DNA from: Brevundimonas sp. AJA228-03
GTDB lineage: Bacteria; Pseudomonadota; Alphaproteobacteria; Caulobacterales; Caulobacteraceae
Direction of reading: 5' to 3'
NCBI RefSeq assembly: GCF_017795885.1
Contig: NZ_CP059297.1
Span: 620,001-684,000, forward strand
Length of the DNA: 64,000 nt
In this document: positions 18,562 through 26,865 of the stretch, piece after piece
Layout: each line of letters starts with the position of its first letter
How positions within the stretch are numbered: position 1 is the first letter of the stretch
The notes under the pieces: model-generated
Databases searched by the model: none
What the model saw: the letters and a program-made list of their open reading frames with translations, nothing else
What the model was told of the DNA's origin: nothing
Position numbers and translations under genes: made by a program

Positions 18562-19197
18562 TCAGACACCCATATGCAAGGCGCGGCGGTCGAGGTCCAG
18601 CGCGCCCTGCACGACCGCGACGGGATCAGTGCCCCGAGGTAGATCGCTGCATGGCACGGCGCGGTGACGCGGATCCGCGGGGGGCGGGCCAGGGTCGAGC
18701 GGCAGGACCGCGAAACAGAAATACCGACCGCGCCTGATGGCCTGGACGTCGGGGTCAGCGAAGATGCCCCCGGAGGCCATGCCATCGCTCCCATAGGCGG
18801 GGGGCGGCCGTTCGGAGCGCCAGGTCAAGGCCCCGGGCCCGTAGGCATCGATCCGGCTCACCCCGCGATAGTGGAGGGGCGTCGGCCTCCAGATCTCAAC
18901 CCTGTCCAGTCCGCCGACATAGCTCGCCAGGGCCGCGTCGGACAGCTGCGCAGTGGCGCGGAGCCTCGGCCACCGCAGCTTGGCGCTGCCGTGCTCCATG
19001 ACGACGAAGGCGACATCGTCGGGGAGGTGGAATTGGTCGCGCAGCACTTTTTCCTGCCCGTCGCGCTGCGTCCGACCCAGCAGGAGGATCAGACCGCAGA
19101 GGGTCGCGATGATCGCCACCGCCGTGATCCGCTGGGCGTGGGTCGCCTCGCCCCAGCGGGCCCTGAGCGAGCTTGAGGGAAGCATCGACCGGCTCAT
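18562..19197 (-). CDS. Hypothetical protein with one N-terminal membrane helix
   Basis: A 211-residue protein with a single hydrophobic segment at about residues 26-41 (TAVAIIATLCGLILLL) after a basic start, then a soluble, presumably periplasmic, domain of about 165 residues. I recognise no family. The ATG lies 3 bp after the stop of the CoA-transferase gene, so it is the last gene of a three-gene minus-strand operon. High GC at the third codon position and the tight spacing support it as real. Confidence 0.6.
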   Translation of the reverse strand: MSRSMLPSSSLRARWGEATHAQRITAVAIIATLCGLILLLGRTQRDGQEKVLRDQFHLPDDVAFVVMEHGSAKLRWPRLRATAQLSDAALASYVGGLDRVEIWRPTPLHYRGVSRIDAYGPGALTWRSERPPPAYGSDGMASGGIFADPDVQAIRRGRYFCFAVLPLDPGPPPADPRHRAVPCSDLPRGTDPVAVVQGALDLDRRALHMGV

Positions 19198-19200
19198 GGC

Positions 19201-20436
19201 TCACTCCGTGTCGGCCTGCCTCACGGGGGCCGCGTCGTCAGGCCGGATCGACGCCAGAACGGCGTCTGTGTCCTGCCCAAGGGCCGGGGGCGGGACGTCG
19301 TACCGCATGGGCGTCTGCGACAAACGGATCGGCGAGGCCACGGTCCGGACCAGTTGCGAAAGATCGGCACGCGATTGCTCGACCTCCAGCCCGCGATGCT
19401 TCGCCTGGGGCTCGTCGAAGACCTGGTCGATGGTGTTGACCGGGCCGCAGGGGACGCCGGCAGGTTCCAGCGTCGCCATCAGCGCGCCCATCGTCAGGCC
19501 GCGCGTCCGCGCCGAGAGCGCCGCGACCAGCTCGGCGCGATGTTCGATCCGGCCCGCGTTGGTGGCATAGCGGTCGTCGCCGGCCAGGGCGTCCGCTCCC
19601 AGCACGCCGCACAGGGCGCGGAACTGCGCGTCGTTGCCGACGGCGATCACGACCATGCCGTCCGTGCACGGAAAGGGCTGATAGGGCACGAGGTTGGGGT
19701 GGGCATTGCCCATCCGGCTCGGGGCGACGCCGGACACGAAGTAATTCGTCGCCTGATTGGCCAGCATGGCGGCCTGGACGTCGAACAGGGCGATGTCGAT
19801 ATGCTGGCCCTGTCCGGTCGACCGGGCATGCAGCAGGGCGGCGAGGATAGCGTTCGAGGCATAAAGCCCGGTGGCCAGATCGACCACGGCGACCCCGACC
19901 TTCATCGGTTCGGCCCCGGGGGTGCCGTCGGGCTGGCCGGTGACGCTCATCAGCCCGCCCATGGCCTGGATCATATAGTCGTAGCCGGCCTGATGCGCGC
20001 GCGGGCCGGTCTGGCCAAAGCCGGTGATTGAGCAATACACAAGGGCGGGTCGATCCCCGGGCCGGTCCTTCGACAGGGAGGCATAGTCCAGTCCGTACCT
20101 GGCCAGGCCGCCGACCTTGAAGTTCTCCACGACCACATCGCAGGTCGCGGCCAGCCGCCGGATCGTATCGGCGCCTTCGGTCGAGGCCATGTCCAGTGCG
20201 ACCGACTTCTTGCCCCGGTTGGCGCACATGAAATAGGCGCTGTCGCCACGCGAACCATCGGTCCGGGTGATGAAGGGCGGGCCCCAGGCGCGGGTGTCGT
20301 CGCCCACGCCCGGCCGTTCGATCTTGATGACCTCGGCCCCCAGATCGGCCAGCAACTGGGTGGCCCAGGGTCCCGCCAGAACGCGCGACAGGTCGAGCAC
20401 GCGAACGCCCGCCAGGGCCTGGGGCATCGGCGTCAT
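19201..20436 (-). CDS. CaiB/BaiF family (type III) CoA-transferase
   Basis: A 411-residue enzyme that moves CoA between carboxylic acids. The N-terminal GVRVLDLSRVLAGPWATQLLADLGAEVIKIE is diagnostic; VENFKVGGLARYGLDY and YCSITGFGQTGP follow; Asp186 in VAVVDLATGLYAS corresponds to the family's catalytic aspartate. The start is the ATG at 20436, one base after the stop of the preceding gene; the frame is open further up but lacks family sequence. The acyl partners are unknown. It is translationally coupled to the DUF6356 gene. Confidence 0.92.
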   Translation of the reverse strand: MTPMPQALAGVRVLDLSRVLAGPWATQLLADLGAEVIKIERPGVGDDTRAWGPPFITRTDGSRGDSAYFMCANRGKKSVALDMASTEGADTIRRLAATCDVVVENFKVGGLARYGLDYASLSKDRPGDRPALVYCSITGFGQTGPRAHQAGYDYMIQAMGGLMSVTGQPDGTPGAEPMKVGVAVVDLATGLYASNAILAALLHARSTGQGQHIDIALFDVQAAMLANQATNYFVSGVAPSRMGNAHPNLVPYQPFPCTDGMVVIAVGNDAQFRALCGVLGADALAGDDRYATNAGRIEHRAELVAALSARTRGLTMGALMATLEPAGVPCGPVNTIDQVFDEPQAKHRGLEVEQSRADLSQLVRTVASPIRLSQTPMRYDVPPPALGQDTDAVLASIRPDDAAPVRQADTE

Positions 20437-20437
20437 G

Positions 20438-20704
20438 TCAGAGACCGGGATCGAAGGCGCCGGCCTCGGCCATCCGCGTCTCGCGGGCGACCTCTGCGCG
20501 ATAGCCGAGGTCGTCGGCCATGGCCTTGATCTCGGTCGAGACGGTCGTCCTGTGCAGCCCGGGCACCAGGGCATGCACGAAGGCCGCGCCGGACAGGCCC
20601 GCAAGCCGGAACCCGAAGCGCGAGGCGGCGACCGCGTGGTGCAGATAGCTCTCGCCGACCTCCCGGGGATGATCGACGAACAGGCGGGTCAGGGGCCGGA
20701 ACAT
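20438..20704 (-). CDS. DUF6356-like small protein
   Basis: An 88-residue protein. LFVDHPREVGESYLHHAVAASRFGFRL followed by a hydrophobic FVHALVPGL segment resembles the short DUF6356 family (F-x-DHP-x-x-VGE-x-Y-x-x-H). One hydrophobic stretch may associate with the membrane. It is the first gene of the operon with the CoA-transferase (TGA, one base, ATG). The function is unknown. Confidence 0.7.
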   Translation of the reverse strand: MFRPLTRLFVDHPREVGESYLHHAVAASRFGFRLAGLSGAAFVHALVPGLHRTTVSTEIKAMADDLGYRAEVARETRMAEAGAFDPGL

Positions 20705-20760
20705 CCGGCCACCCTAGCGCGGGATGCGGCATCTCACTACCCCGCGCCAAACGGACGGCC

Positions 20761-21288
20761 TCAGTCCCCGGTCGTGACCGTGACGTCCGCATCCGCTTCC
20801 GAGACCGCTTCGGCGGCCTGATCCAGAGCGTACTGGGCGATCAGGCCATAGGTGACCTGTTGTTCCGGGTCGTTGGCGGCCCACGCACCGTTCTGTGCCA
20901 TACCGGCCGCGGCCGCCAGGGCTCCGTGGACCTCGGGGTCGTTCAGGGCATCGGCGACCAGGGCCTCGACGTCGATATTGGCCAGCGCCTGCCGGGCGAT
21001 GCTGCTGGCGTGACGGGTGATCTCGGCGGTGAAGGCCGAGACCTCGGGCGCATACTCGGCCCAGATCGCCGCAATGCGCGCCTCGCGCTGGTCGGCGCTC
21101 AGGCTTTCGTCGGCCGAGACCGCCTCGGCCCGTTCGCCGAAGGCTTCCATGCGGGCCTCGAAGGCCGAGGCCGCGGCCTCGATCGCGGCCTGGGATGCGC
21201 CATCGGGATCGCGGGGCATTTCGCCGGCCAGTGCGCTGGACAGCGGCAGGACGGCGAGGGCGGCGGCGAGGGAAAGGGCACGGATCAT
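20761..21288 (-). CDS. Secreted alpha-helical protein, tandem paralog A
   Basis: A 175-residue protein with a signal peptide (MIRALSLAAALAVLPLSSALA, residues 1-21) and a mature part very rich in Ala and Glu (for example EAAASAFEARMEAFGERAEAVSADE), probably helical. Its signal peptide, leader and Shine-Dalgarno (AAGGAG) match those of the next gene upstream at 21383, so the two arose by tandem duplication, although the mature regions have diverged. A palindrome lies 60 nt upstream. No known domain recognised; periplasmic location inferred. Confidence 0.75.
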   Translation of the reverse strand: MIRALSLAAALAVLPLSSALAGEMPRDPDGASQAAIEAAASAFEARMEAFGERAEAVSADESLSADQREARIAAIWAEYAPEVSAFTAEITRHASSIARQALANIDVEALVADALNDPEVHGALAAAAGMAQNGAWAANDPEQQVTYGLIAQYALDQAAEAVSEADADVTVTTGD

Positions 21289-21348
21289 GACGGCGGCTCC
21301 TTGGGATCTGATGACCTCAAGGTCCGCCGAACGGCGTCCGACCTCAAG

Positions 21349-21362
21349 TTACTTCGCAGTAA
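21349..21362. promoter_or_regulatory. TTAC-N6-GTAA palindrome upstream of paralog A
   Basis: TTACTTCGCAGTAA is a perfect inverted repeat (TTACT/AGTAA around TCGC), 60 nt before the start at 21288. The same 14-bp pattern recurs at 21870-21883 and 52010-52023 at almost the same distance from the start codon. Confidence 0.5.
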
Positions 21363-21382
21363 GCCCCCCCGCGCGGCATCCC

Positions 21383-21811
21383 TCAGGTGGCGGGCGTGCC
21401 CGCCGGGGCCGACATGACGCCCGCGCGGAGGGTCGCCGGCGCGGTCTTGATCTGGGTCATGATGGTCGTGACGGCCTCGGCCGGGATCATGCCGGGGTTC
21501 GCGTCGGCGAAGGCCTTGAACATCGCCGCGAACGCGTCGGCCTTGACCTGGTGAGCGGCCTGGATGGCATCCGCGTCGGCATTGGCTCTGGCGGTATCGG
21601 TTCCGGCGGCGGTCCGGGCGGCCTGGAGTTCGCCCTGCATGGCCTCCATGTCCGCGCCGAAAGCATCGCCCGCAGCGCTGATCTCGGCCTCGGTCGGGAC
21701 GGCCGTCGCCGCCACGGGCGCGGTCGGTGCAGGGGTTGCATTCTGGGCGAGGACGGGGCCGGCGAGCAGCGCGGCAGCGGCGGCGGTGGCGAGGGACAGC
21801 GCACGGATCAT
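21383..21811 (-). CDS. Secreted alpha-helical protein, tandem paralog B
   Basis: A 142-residue protein with a signal peptide (MIRALSLATAAAAALLAGPVLA, residues 1-22, then QNATPAPTAP). The mature part is a Pro/Ala/Thr-rich linker followed by an Ala-rich helical region without cysteine. The start is the ATG at 21811, preceded by AAGGAG; the frame is open for 19 more codons, but the signal peptide fixes the start. It lies 94 bp upstream of paralog A with a duplicated leader. No known domain recognised. Confidence 0.75.
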   Translation of the reverse strand: MIRALSLATAAAAALLAGPVLAQNATPAPTAPVAATAVPTEAEISAAGDAFGADMEAMQGELQAARTAAGTDTARANADADAIQAAHQVKADAFAAMFKAFADANPGMIPAEAVTTIMTQIKTAPATLRAGVMSAPAGTPAT

Positions 21812-21869
21812 GGTCGGCTCCTTGGGATCTGATGACCCCAGGGTCCGCCGAATGCCGTCCTGTCTCAAG

Positions 21870-21883
21870 TTACTTCGCCGTAA
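21870..21883. promoter_or_regulatory. TTAC-N6-GTAA palindrome upstream of paralog B
   Basis: TTACTTCGCCGTAA has 4-bp arms around TTCGCC, 58 nt before the start at 21811. It is equivalent to the site upstream of paralog A and similar to the one before the M16 peptidase. Confidence 0.5.
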
Positions 21884-21999
21884 GCTGCCCGAGTCGCTTG
21901 GCGGGCGGGCGCGTCGACCGGTGCCGTCGCGTCCGGTTCAGCCTCTTCCGCACCATTCATGGCAAACCGGCGCGCCGGGGTCTCCGGATCGAGGATGGA

Positions 22000-23232
22000 T
22001 CAGCGGGCGTTGCGTTTGGCCAGAACCCGCAGGCGAAGGGCGTTCAGCTTGATGAAGCCGGCGGCGTCGTTGTGGTCATAGGCCTGAACGCCTTCCTCGA
22101 AGGTGACCAGATCCTGATCGTAGAGGCTGTTGGCGCTCTCGCGGCCGATGACCGAGACATTGCCCTTGTAGAGCTTGATGCGGACGGTACCCGAGACCTT
22201 TTGCTGGCTGTGGTCGATGGCGGCCTGCAGCATCTCGCGCTCCGGCGCGAACCAGAAGCCGTTGTAGATCATCTGGGCGTATTTGACCGCCAGCTCGTCC
22301 TTCAGGTGCATGGCCCCGCGATCCAGGGTGATGGACTCGATGCCCCGGTGCGCCGCCAGCAGGATGGTGCCGCCCGGCGTCTCATAGACCCCGCGCGACT
22401 TCATGCCGACGTAGCGGTTCTCGACCAGGTCCAGGCGGCCCACGCCGTTGTCGTGGCCGAGTGCGTTGAGCTTCGTCAGCAGGGTGGCCGGGCTCATGGC
22501 CTCGCCGTCGATGGCGACCGCGTCGCCCTTTTCGAAGGTCATGGTGAAGACGTGCGGCCGGTCCGGCGCGTCTTCGGGCGAGATGGTGCGCTGATGCACG
22601 AACTCCGGGGCCTCGACAGCCGGATCCTCCAGCACCTTGCCCTCGGACGAGGAGTGCAGAAGGTTGGCGTCGACGCTGAACGGGGCCTCGCCGCGCTTGT
22701 CCTTCGAGATCGGGATCTGGTTCTTCTCGGCGAAGTCCAGCAGGGCCTCGCGGCTGCGGTATTCCCACTCGCGCCAGGGGGCGATGACGCGGATGTCCGG
22801 CTCCAGCGCATAATAGCCCAGCTCGAAGCGGACCTGATCGTTGCCCTTGCCGGTCGCACCGTGACAGACGGCGTCGGCGCCGACCATTCGGGCGATCTCG
22901 ATCTGGCGCTTGGCGATCAGCGGCCGCGCGATCGAGGTGCCGAGCAGGTACTGACCTTCATACAGGGCGTTGGCGCGGAACATCGGGAAGACGAAGTCGC
23001 GCACGAACTCCTCGCGCAGGTCGTCGATGAAGATGTTCTCGGGCTTGATGCCCATCTTCAGGGCTTTTTCGCGTGCCGGGGCCAGTTCCTCGCCCTGACC
23101 CAGGTCGGCGGTGAAGGTCACGACCTCGGCATTGTACTCGGTCTGGAGCCATTTCAGGATGATCGAGGTGTCCAGACCGCCGGAATAGGCCAGGACGACC
23201 TTCCTGACGGGTTTTTCGGAGGCCTTGGCCAT
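22000..23232 (-). CDS. argG: Argininosuccinate synthase
   Basis: A 410-residue enzyme that joins citrulline and aspartate with ATP in arginine synthesis. The N-terminal PP-loop [12 protein letters not shown] (residues 12-23) binds [27 protein letters not shown] and the length are all standard for type-1 ArgG. The start is the ATG at 23232 with AAGGA upstream; the open frame extends further but without family sequence. A good promoter lies 44 bp upstream. Monocistronic. Confidence 0.97.
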   Translation of the reverse strand: MAKASEKPVRKVVLAYSGGLDTSIILKWLQTEYNAEVVTFTADLGQGEELAPAREKALKMGIKPENIFIDDLREEFVRDFVFPMFRANALYEGQYLLGTSIARPLIAKRQIEIARMVGADAVCHGATGKGNDQVRFELGYYALEPDIRVIAPWREWEYRSREALLDFAEKNQIPISKDKRGEAPFSVDANLLHSSSEGKVLEDPAVEAPEFVHQRTISPEDAPDRPHVFTMTFEKGDAVAIDGEAMSPATLLTKLNALGHDNGVGRLDLVENRYVGMKSRGVYETPGGTILLAAHRGIESITLDRGAMHLKDELAVKYAQMIYNGFWFAPEREMLQAAIDHSQQKVSGTVRIKLYKGNVSVIGRESANSLYDQDLVTFEEGVQAYDHNDAAGFIKLNALRLRVLAKRNAR

Positions 23233-23275
23233 GGCGGGATCCTTGGAGAACGATGCGTGGCGGGGATTGGCGGCG

Positions 23276-23304
23276 CTTAAAGGGCCTCGTGCCGCGCGAT
23301 GCAA
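23276..23304 (-). promoter_or_regulatory. Putative sigma-70 promoter for argG
   Basis: Read on the minus strand, TTGCAT (23304-23299) and TTTAAG (23281-23276) are exactly 17 bp apart and lie 43 bp before the argG start codon. Confidence 0.55.
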
Positions 23305-23380
23305 GGGCCGGAATGCGGCGAGTCGGCTGGCGATCCTCGCGGGCGGCACTATCTGAACGGGACAGCCACCGGATGCCGCC

Positions 23381-23602
23381 GTGACCGACAACGCTCCCAC
23401 GCCAGCCCTCAACGACAATGCAGCGCAGGAAACGCCGCCGCGGGTCCTGACCGACGCCGCCCGCCGCGCCCTGGCCGAGGCCGCCGAACGACGCGCCGCG
23501 ATCGGGGCCCAGGCTCTTCCGGAGGAGCACGGCGGACCCCGCGGACCCGAGCCGACGCGCTACGGCGACTGGGAGAAGAAGGGACTGGCGATCGACTTCT
23601 GA
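23381..23602 (+). CDS. DUF1674 / SDHAF4-like succinate dehydrogenase assembly factor
   Basis: A 73-residue protein from a GTG start. The C-terminal [23 protein letters not shown] is the family hallmark of DUF1674, whose mitochondrial member SDHAF4 binds the flavinylated SdhA subunit and protects it during complex II assembly. The N-terminal half is Ala-rich and poorly conserved, as usual. It converges on dapF with the two stop codons adjacent. The sdh genes are not in this window. Confidence 0.88.
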   Translation: MTDNAPTPALNDNAAQETPPRVLTDAARRALAEAAERRAAIGAQALPEEHGGPRGPEPTRYGDWEKKGLAIDF

Positions 23603-24436
23603 TCAGCCCAGGTGACCCGTGCGCTCGATCTCCACCGGGCCGGTCATCAGGACGTGACCGGTACCCTCGTCCCAGTCGATCCGCAGTTCGCCACCGTCGA
23701 CGACCACGGTCGCGCTCCGCCCCGTCAGCCCCCGGCGTGAGGCCGCCACCAGCGCTGCACAGGCCCCCGTCCCGCACGCCCGGGTCAGGCCGGCCCCGCG
23801 CTCCCAGACCCTCAGACGGATACGATCCTGCCCAAGCACATGGGCGAAGCCGACGTTCACGCCCTGCGGAAACAGGGGGTGGTGCTCGATCATCGACCCC
23901 GCGCCGGTGACGAAGACGTCGTCCAGCCGGTCGGTGAAGAAGACGACGTGCGGATTGCCCATGCTGACGGCACCGGGCGTATGCATGACGGGATCGTCGA
24001 TCGGCCCGATCTGCAGCTCGATGCCGCGCGTATCCATCTCCTCGGCCAGGGGGATCTCGCGCCAGTCCAGCCGGGGCGCGCCCATGTCGACGGTGACCCG
24101 GTCCGGTCCGGCACGGCGGGCAATTGTCGTGCCGCCCAGGGTGTCGATGGTGACGCTGTCGGTGCCGTTGGCCTGCATCAGCATCCAGCCGACGCAGCGC
24201 AGCGCATTGCCGCAGGTCTCGACCACGCCGCCGTCGGCATTCCACACCCGCATGAAGGCGTCCGCGCGGTCCGACGGTTCGATGGCGATCAGCTGGTCGA
24301 AACCTTGGCCCGTCTGGCGGTTCGCCAGCGCCCTGACCCGGTCGCCGTCCGGCGTGAACGGCGTCTCCAGCGCATTGACGACGACGAAGTCGTTGCCCGC
24401 GCCGTTCATCTTCACGAAGGGGGTGGAGGCCTGCAT
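23603..24436 (-). CDS. dapF: Diaminopimelate epimerase
   Basis: A 277-residue enzyme interconverting LL- and meso-diaminopimelate for lysine and peptidoglycan. It starts MQASTPFVKMNGAGNDFVV; the two catalytic cysteines are Cys75 (VVETCGNALRC) and Cys221 (RACGTGACAAL). MGNPHVVFF is the conserved central motif. The ATG at 24436 is chosen; an ATG three codons earlier is possible. It is divergent from the first S9 peptidase gene, with 94 bp between. Confidence 0.97.
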   Translation of the reverse strand: MQASTPFVKMNGAGNDFVVVNALETPFTPDGDRVRALANRQTGQGFDQLIAIEPSDRADAFMRVWNADGGVVETCGNALRCVGWMLMQANGTDSVTIDTLGGTTIARRAGPDRVTVDMGAPRLDWREIPLAEEMDTRGIELQIGPIDDPVMHTPGAVSMGNPHVVFFTDRLDDVFVTGAGSMIEHHPLFPQGVNVGFAHVLGQDRIRLRVWERGAGLTRACGTGACAALVAASRRGLTGRSATVVVDGGELRIDWDEGTGHVLMTGPVEIERTGHLG

Positions 24437-24530
24437 GCGCCGCATATAGCCCCTCGCCCGCCGGGTCCCAACCCACTTGCCGCCGGCCGCCTCGCCGCTA
24501 AGGTGCCTCATCCCTCACGGAGCGCTCTGC

Positions 24531-26720
24531 ATGCATCGATCGTCCGGCCTGTTGCTCGCCACCCTTCTGCCCCTCCTCTCCTTCGCATCGAGCCCCATGG
24601 CCCAGACCGCTTCCGATCGGACCCCGCCCAACCCCCCGCTGGCCGCCGGAGCCTTCGCCACCTCGGACGCGACCGATCCCTGGCTGTGGCTGGAAGAGGT
24701 CGACGGCGAGCGCGCCATGGCCTGGGTCAACGAACACAATACCCGCTCTCTGGGCGTGCTGCAGGGCGATCCGCGTTACGAGGCCCTGCACGAACAGGCC
24801 CTGGCCCTGGTCCAGGCCCGCGACCGCATCCCCGCGCCGGGCTTCACCCATGCGGGCATGATCGATAATTTCTGGCAGGACGCAGACCATGTGCGCGGCC
24901 TCTGGCGTCGCACGACGCTGGACAGCTATCGCACCGACGCGCCGGAATGGCAGACCATCCTCGACATCGACGCCCTGTCGGCGGCCGAGGGCAAGAACTG
25001 GGTCTACAAGGGCTCGACCTGCCTGCCCCCCGAGGAGCGGCTGTGTCTGGTCTCCCTGTCCGACGGCGGCAAGGACGCGGTCGTGATCCGCGAATTCGAT
25101 TCCGAGGCCCGCGCCTTCGTCCCGGCTCAAGGCCGGGATGGCGGCTTCGAACTGCCCGAGTCCAAGGGCGGCGTCGCCTGGGTCGATGCCGACACCCTTC
25201 TGGTCGCCCGCGACTTCGGGCCCGGCACCCTGACGACCTCGGGCTATCCGATGATTGTCAAGCGGATGAAGCGGGGCCAGACGATCGATCAGGCCGAGAC
25301 AGTCTTCACGGGCCAGCCTTCGGACGTCTCGGTCGGCGGCTATACGCTGCGCGATGCGGACGGGGCTGTCCAGGCCGTCCTGATCAACCGGGGCATCAGC
25401 TTCTATGAGGGCGAGACCCACCGCCTGAACCCCGACGGCACGACGACGCAGCTGGCCCTGCCGGCCAAGTCCGACATCGACGCCCTGGTCCAGGGCCAGC
25501 TGGTGGTCACGATCAAGCAGGACTGGACCGCCCCCTCTGGCCAGACGTTCCGGGCCGGTGACGTCGTCGCCTGGCCGCTGCAGGCCTGGCTGGCCGACCC
25601 GACGACCCGGGCCCGGCTGATCATCCGCCCCACGGAGCGCGAGGCGGTCGAGGCGGTCACCGCCACCCGCAACCACCTGATCGTCGGCCTGTTCGAGAAT
25701 GTGCGCGGCGCGGCCTATGTGTATACGCCCGATCCCGACGGGGACTGGACCCGCCGCCGTCTGGACCTGCCGCAGAACGCCACGATCGGCCTGGGGTCGG
25801 CCTCCGAGGTCGACGACCGGGTCTTCGTCAATGTGTCCGGCTATCTGACGCCGCAGAGCCTGTATCTTGCCGACGCGGCCAGCGGCGCGGTCGCCCCGGT
25901 CAAGGCCCTGCCCGCCAAGTTCGACGCCGACGGCATGACGGTCGATCAGTTCGAGGCCCGGTCCGCCGACGGGACGATGATCCCCTATTTCGTCGTCCAC
26001 AAAATCGACCTGGCGCTGGACGGATCAAACCCCACGCTGCTGTACGGCTATGGCGGGTTCCAGAGCTCGCTGCTGCCCGGCTATTCGCCGACGGTCGGCA
26101 AGCTGTGGCTGGAGCGGGGCGGGGTCTATGTCGTCGCCAATACGCGCGGCGGCGGCGAGTTCGGCCCCAACTGGCACGACGCGGCCCTGCAGGAAAACCG
26201 GCAGCGCGCGCATGAGGATTTCCAGGCCGTGGCGCTGGACCTGATCGCGCGCAACATCACGTCCCAGCCCCGCCTCGGCATCATGGGCGGGTCCCAGGGC
26301 GGGCTGTTCATGGGGGCGATGCTGACCCAGCGGCCGGACCTGATCAATGCCGCCGTCATCCAGGTGCCCCTGTTCGACATGCTGCGCTTCCATCGCCTGC
26401 TGGCGGGGGCCTCCTGGATCGCCGAATACGGCAATCCGGACATCCCTGAGGAACGCGCCTGGATCCAGGCCTATTCGCCGTACCAGAACCTGCGGGCGGG
26501 ACAGCCCTATCCGGAAGTCTTCATCCACACCTCGACCAAGGACGACCGCGTCCATCCGGGCCATGCACGCAAGGCCGCCGCACGGCTGGAACAGCTCGGC
26601 TATCCGGTCCTGTTCTACGAGAACACCGACGGTGGCCACGCGGCCGGGGCGAACCTGCGCGAAACCGCCCGCCGGATCGCCCTGGAATACACCTATCTGA
26701 GCCGTAGGCTGATGGACTGA
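24531..26720 (+). CDS. S9A prolyl oligopeptidase family, tandem copy 1
   Basis: A 729-residue serine peptidase with a probable signal peptide (MHRSSGLLLATLLPLLSFASSPMAQ), so probably periplasmic. The N-terminal part starts DPWLWLEEVDGERAMAWV, the family opening, and forms the propeller; the C-terminal alpha/beta hydrolase has Ser588 in GGSQGG, Asp671/672 in KDDRVHPGH and His703 in DGGHAAG. Prolyl oligopeptidases cut short peptides after proline. The start follows from the signal peptide. A related gene follows after a 128-bp repeat element. Confidence 0.93.
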   Translation: MHRSSGLLLATLLPLLSFASSPMAQTASDRTPPNPPLAAGAFATSDATDPWLWLEEVDGERAMAWVNEHNTRSLGVLQGDPRYEALHEQALALVQARDRIPAPGFTHAGMIDNFWQDADHVRGLWRRTTLDSYRTDAPEWQTILDIDALSAAEGKNWVYKGSTCLPPEERLCLVSLSDGGKDAVVIREFDSEARAFVPAQGRDGGFELPESKGGVAWVDADTLLVARDFGPGTLTTSGYPMIVKRMKRGQTIDQAETVFTGQPSDVSVGGYTLRDADGAVQAVLINRGISFYEGETHRLNPDGTTTQLALPAKSDIDALVQGQLVVTIKQDWTAPSGQTFRAGDVVAWPLQAWLADPTTRARLIIRPTEREAVEAVTATRNHLIVGLFENVRGAAYVYTPDPDGDWTRRRLDLPQNATIGLGSASEVDDRVFVNVSGYLTPQSLYLADAASGAVAPVKALPAKFDADGMTVDQFEARSADGTMIPYFVVHKIDLALDGSNPTLLYGYGGFQSSLLPGYSPTVGKLWLERGGVYVVANTRGGGEFGPNWHDAALQENRQRAHEDFQAVALDLIARNITSQPRLGIMGGSQGGLFMGAMLTQRPDLINAAVIQVPLFDMLRFHRLLAGASWIAEYGNPDIPEERAWIQAYSPYQNLRAGQPYPEVFIHTSTKDDRVHPGHARKAAARLEQLGYPVLFYENTDGGHAAGANLRETARRIALEYTYLSRRLMD

Positions 26721-26729
26721 ACGTGACTT

Positions 26730-26857
26730 CCGCTCATCCCCGCGAAAGCAGGGACCCAGTGCTTTGGTGAGGCACGGCGGCTGGGATGAGCGTCTTGCCT
26801 TACGGGTGGTCGCAACGGCCCACAGAACTGGATCCCCGCTTTCGCGGGGATGAGCGG
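26730..26857. repeat. 128-bp MITE-like element with 31-bp terminal inverted repeats
   Basis: The ends 26730-26760 and 26827-26857 are inverted copies matching at 29 of 31 positions. Both carry CGCTCATCCCCGCGAAAGC. The central 66 bp has no gene. Such palindromes, whose spurious translation gives HPRESGDP-like peptides, are common between genes in proteobacteria (recollection, not searched). It sits between the two S9 peptidase genes and ends 8 bp before the second start codon. Confidence 0.85.
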
Positions 26858-26865
26858 AGAGTGAA

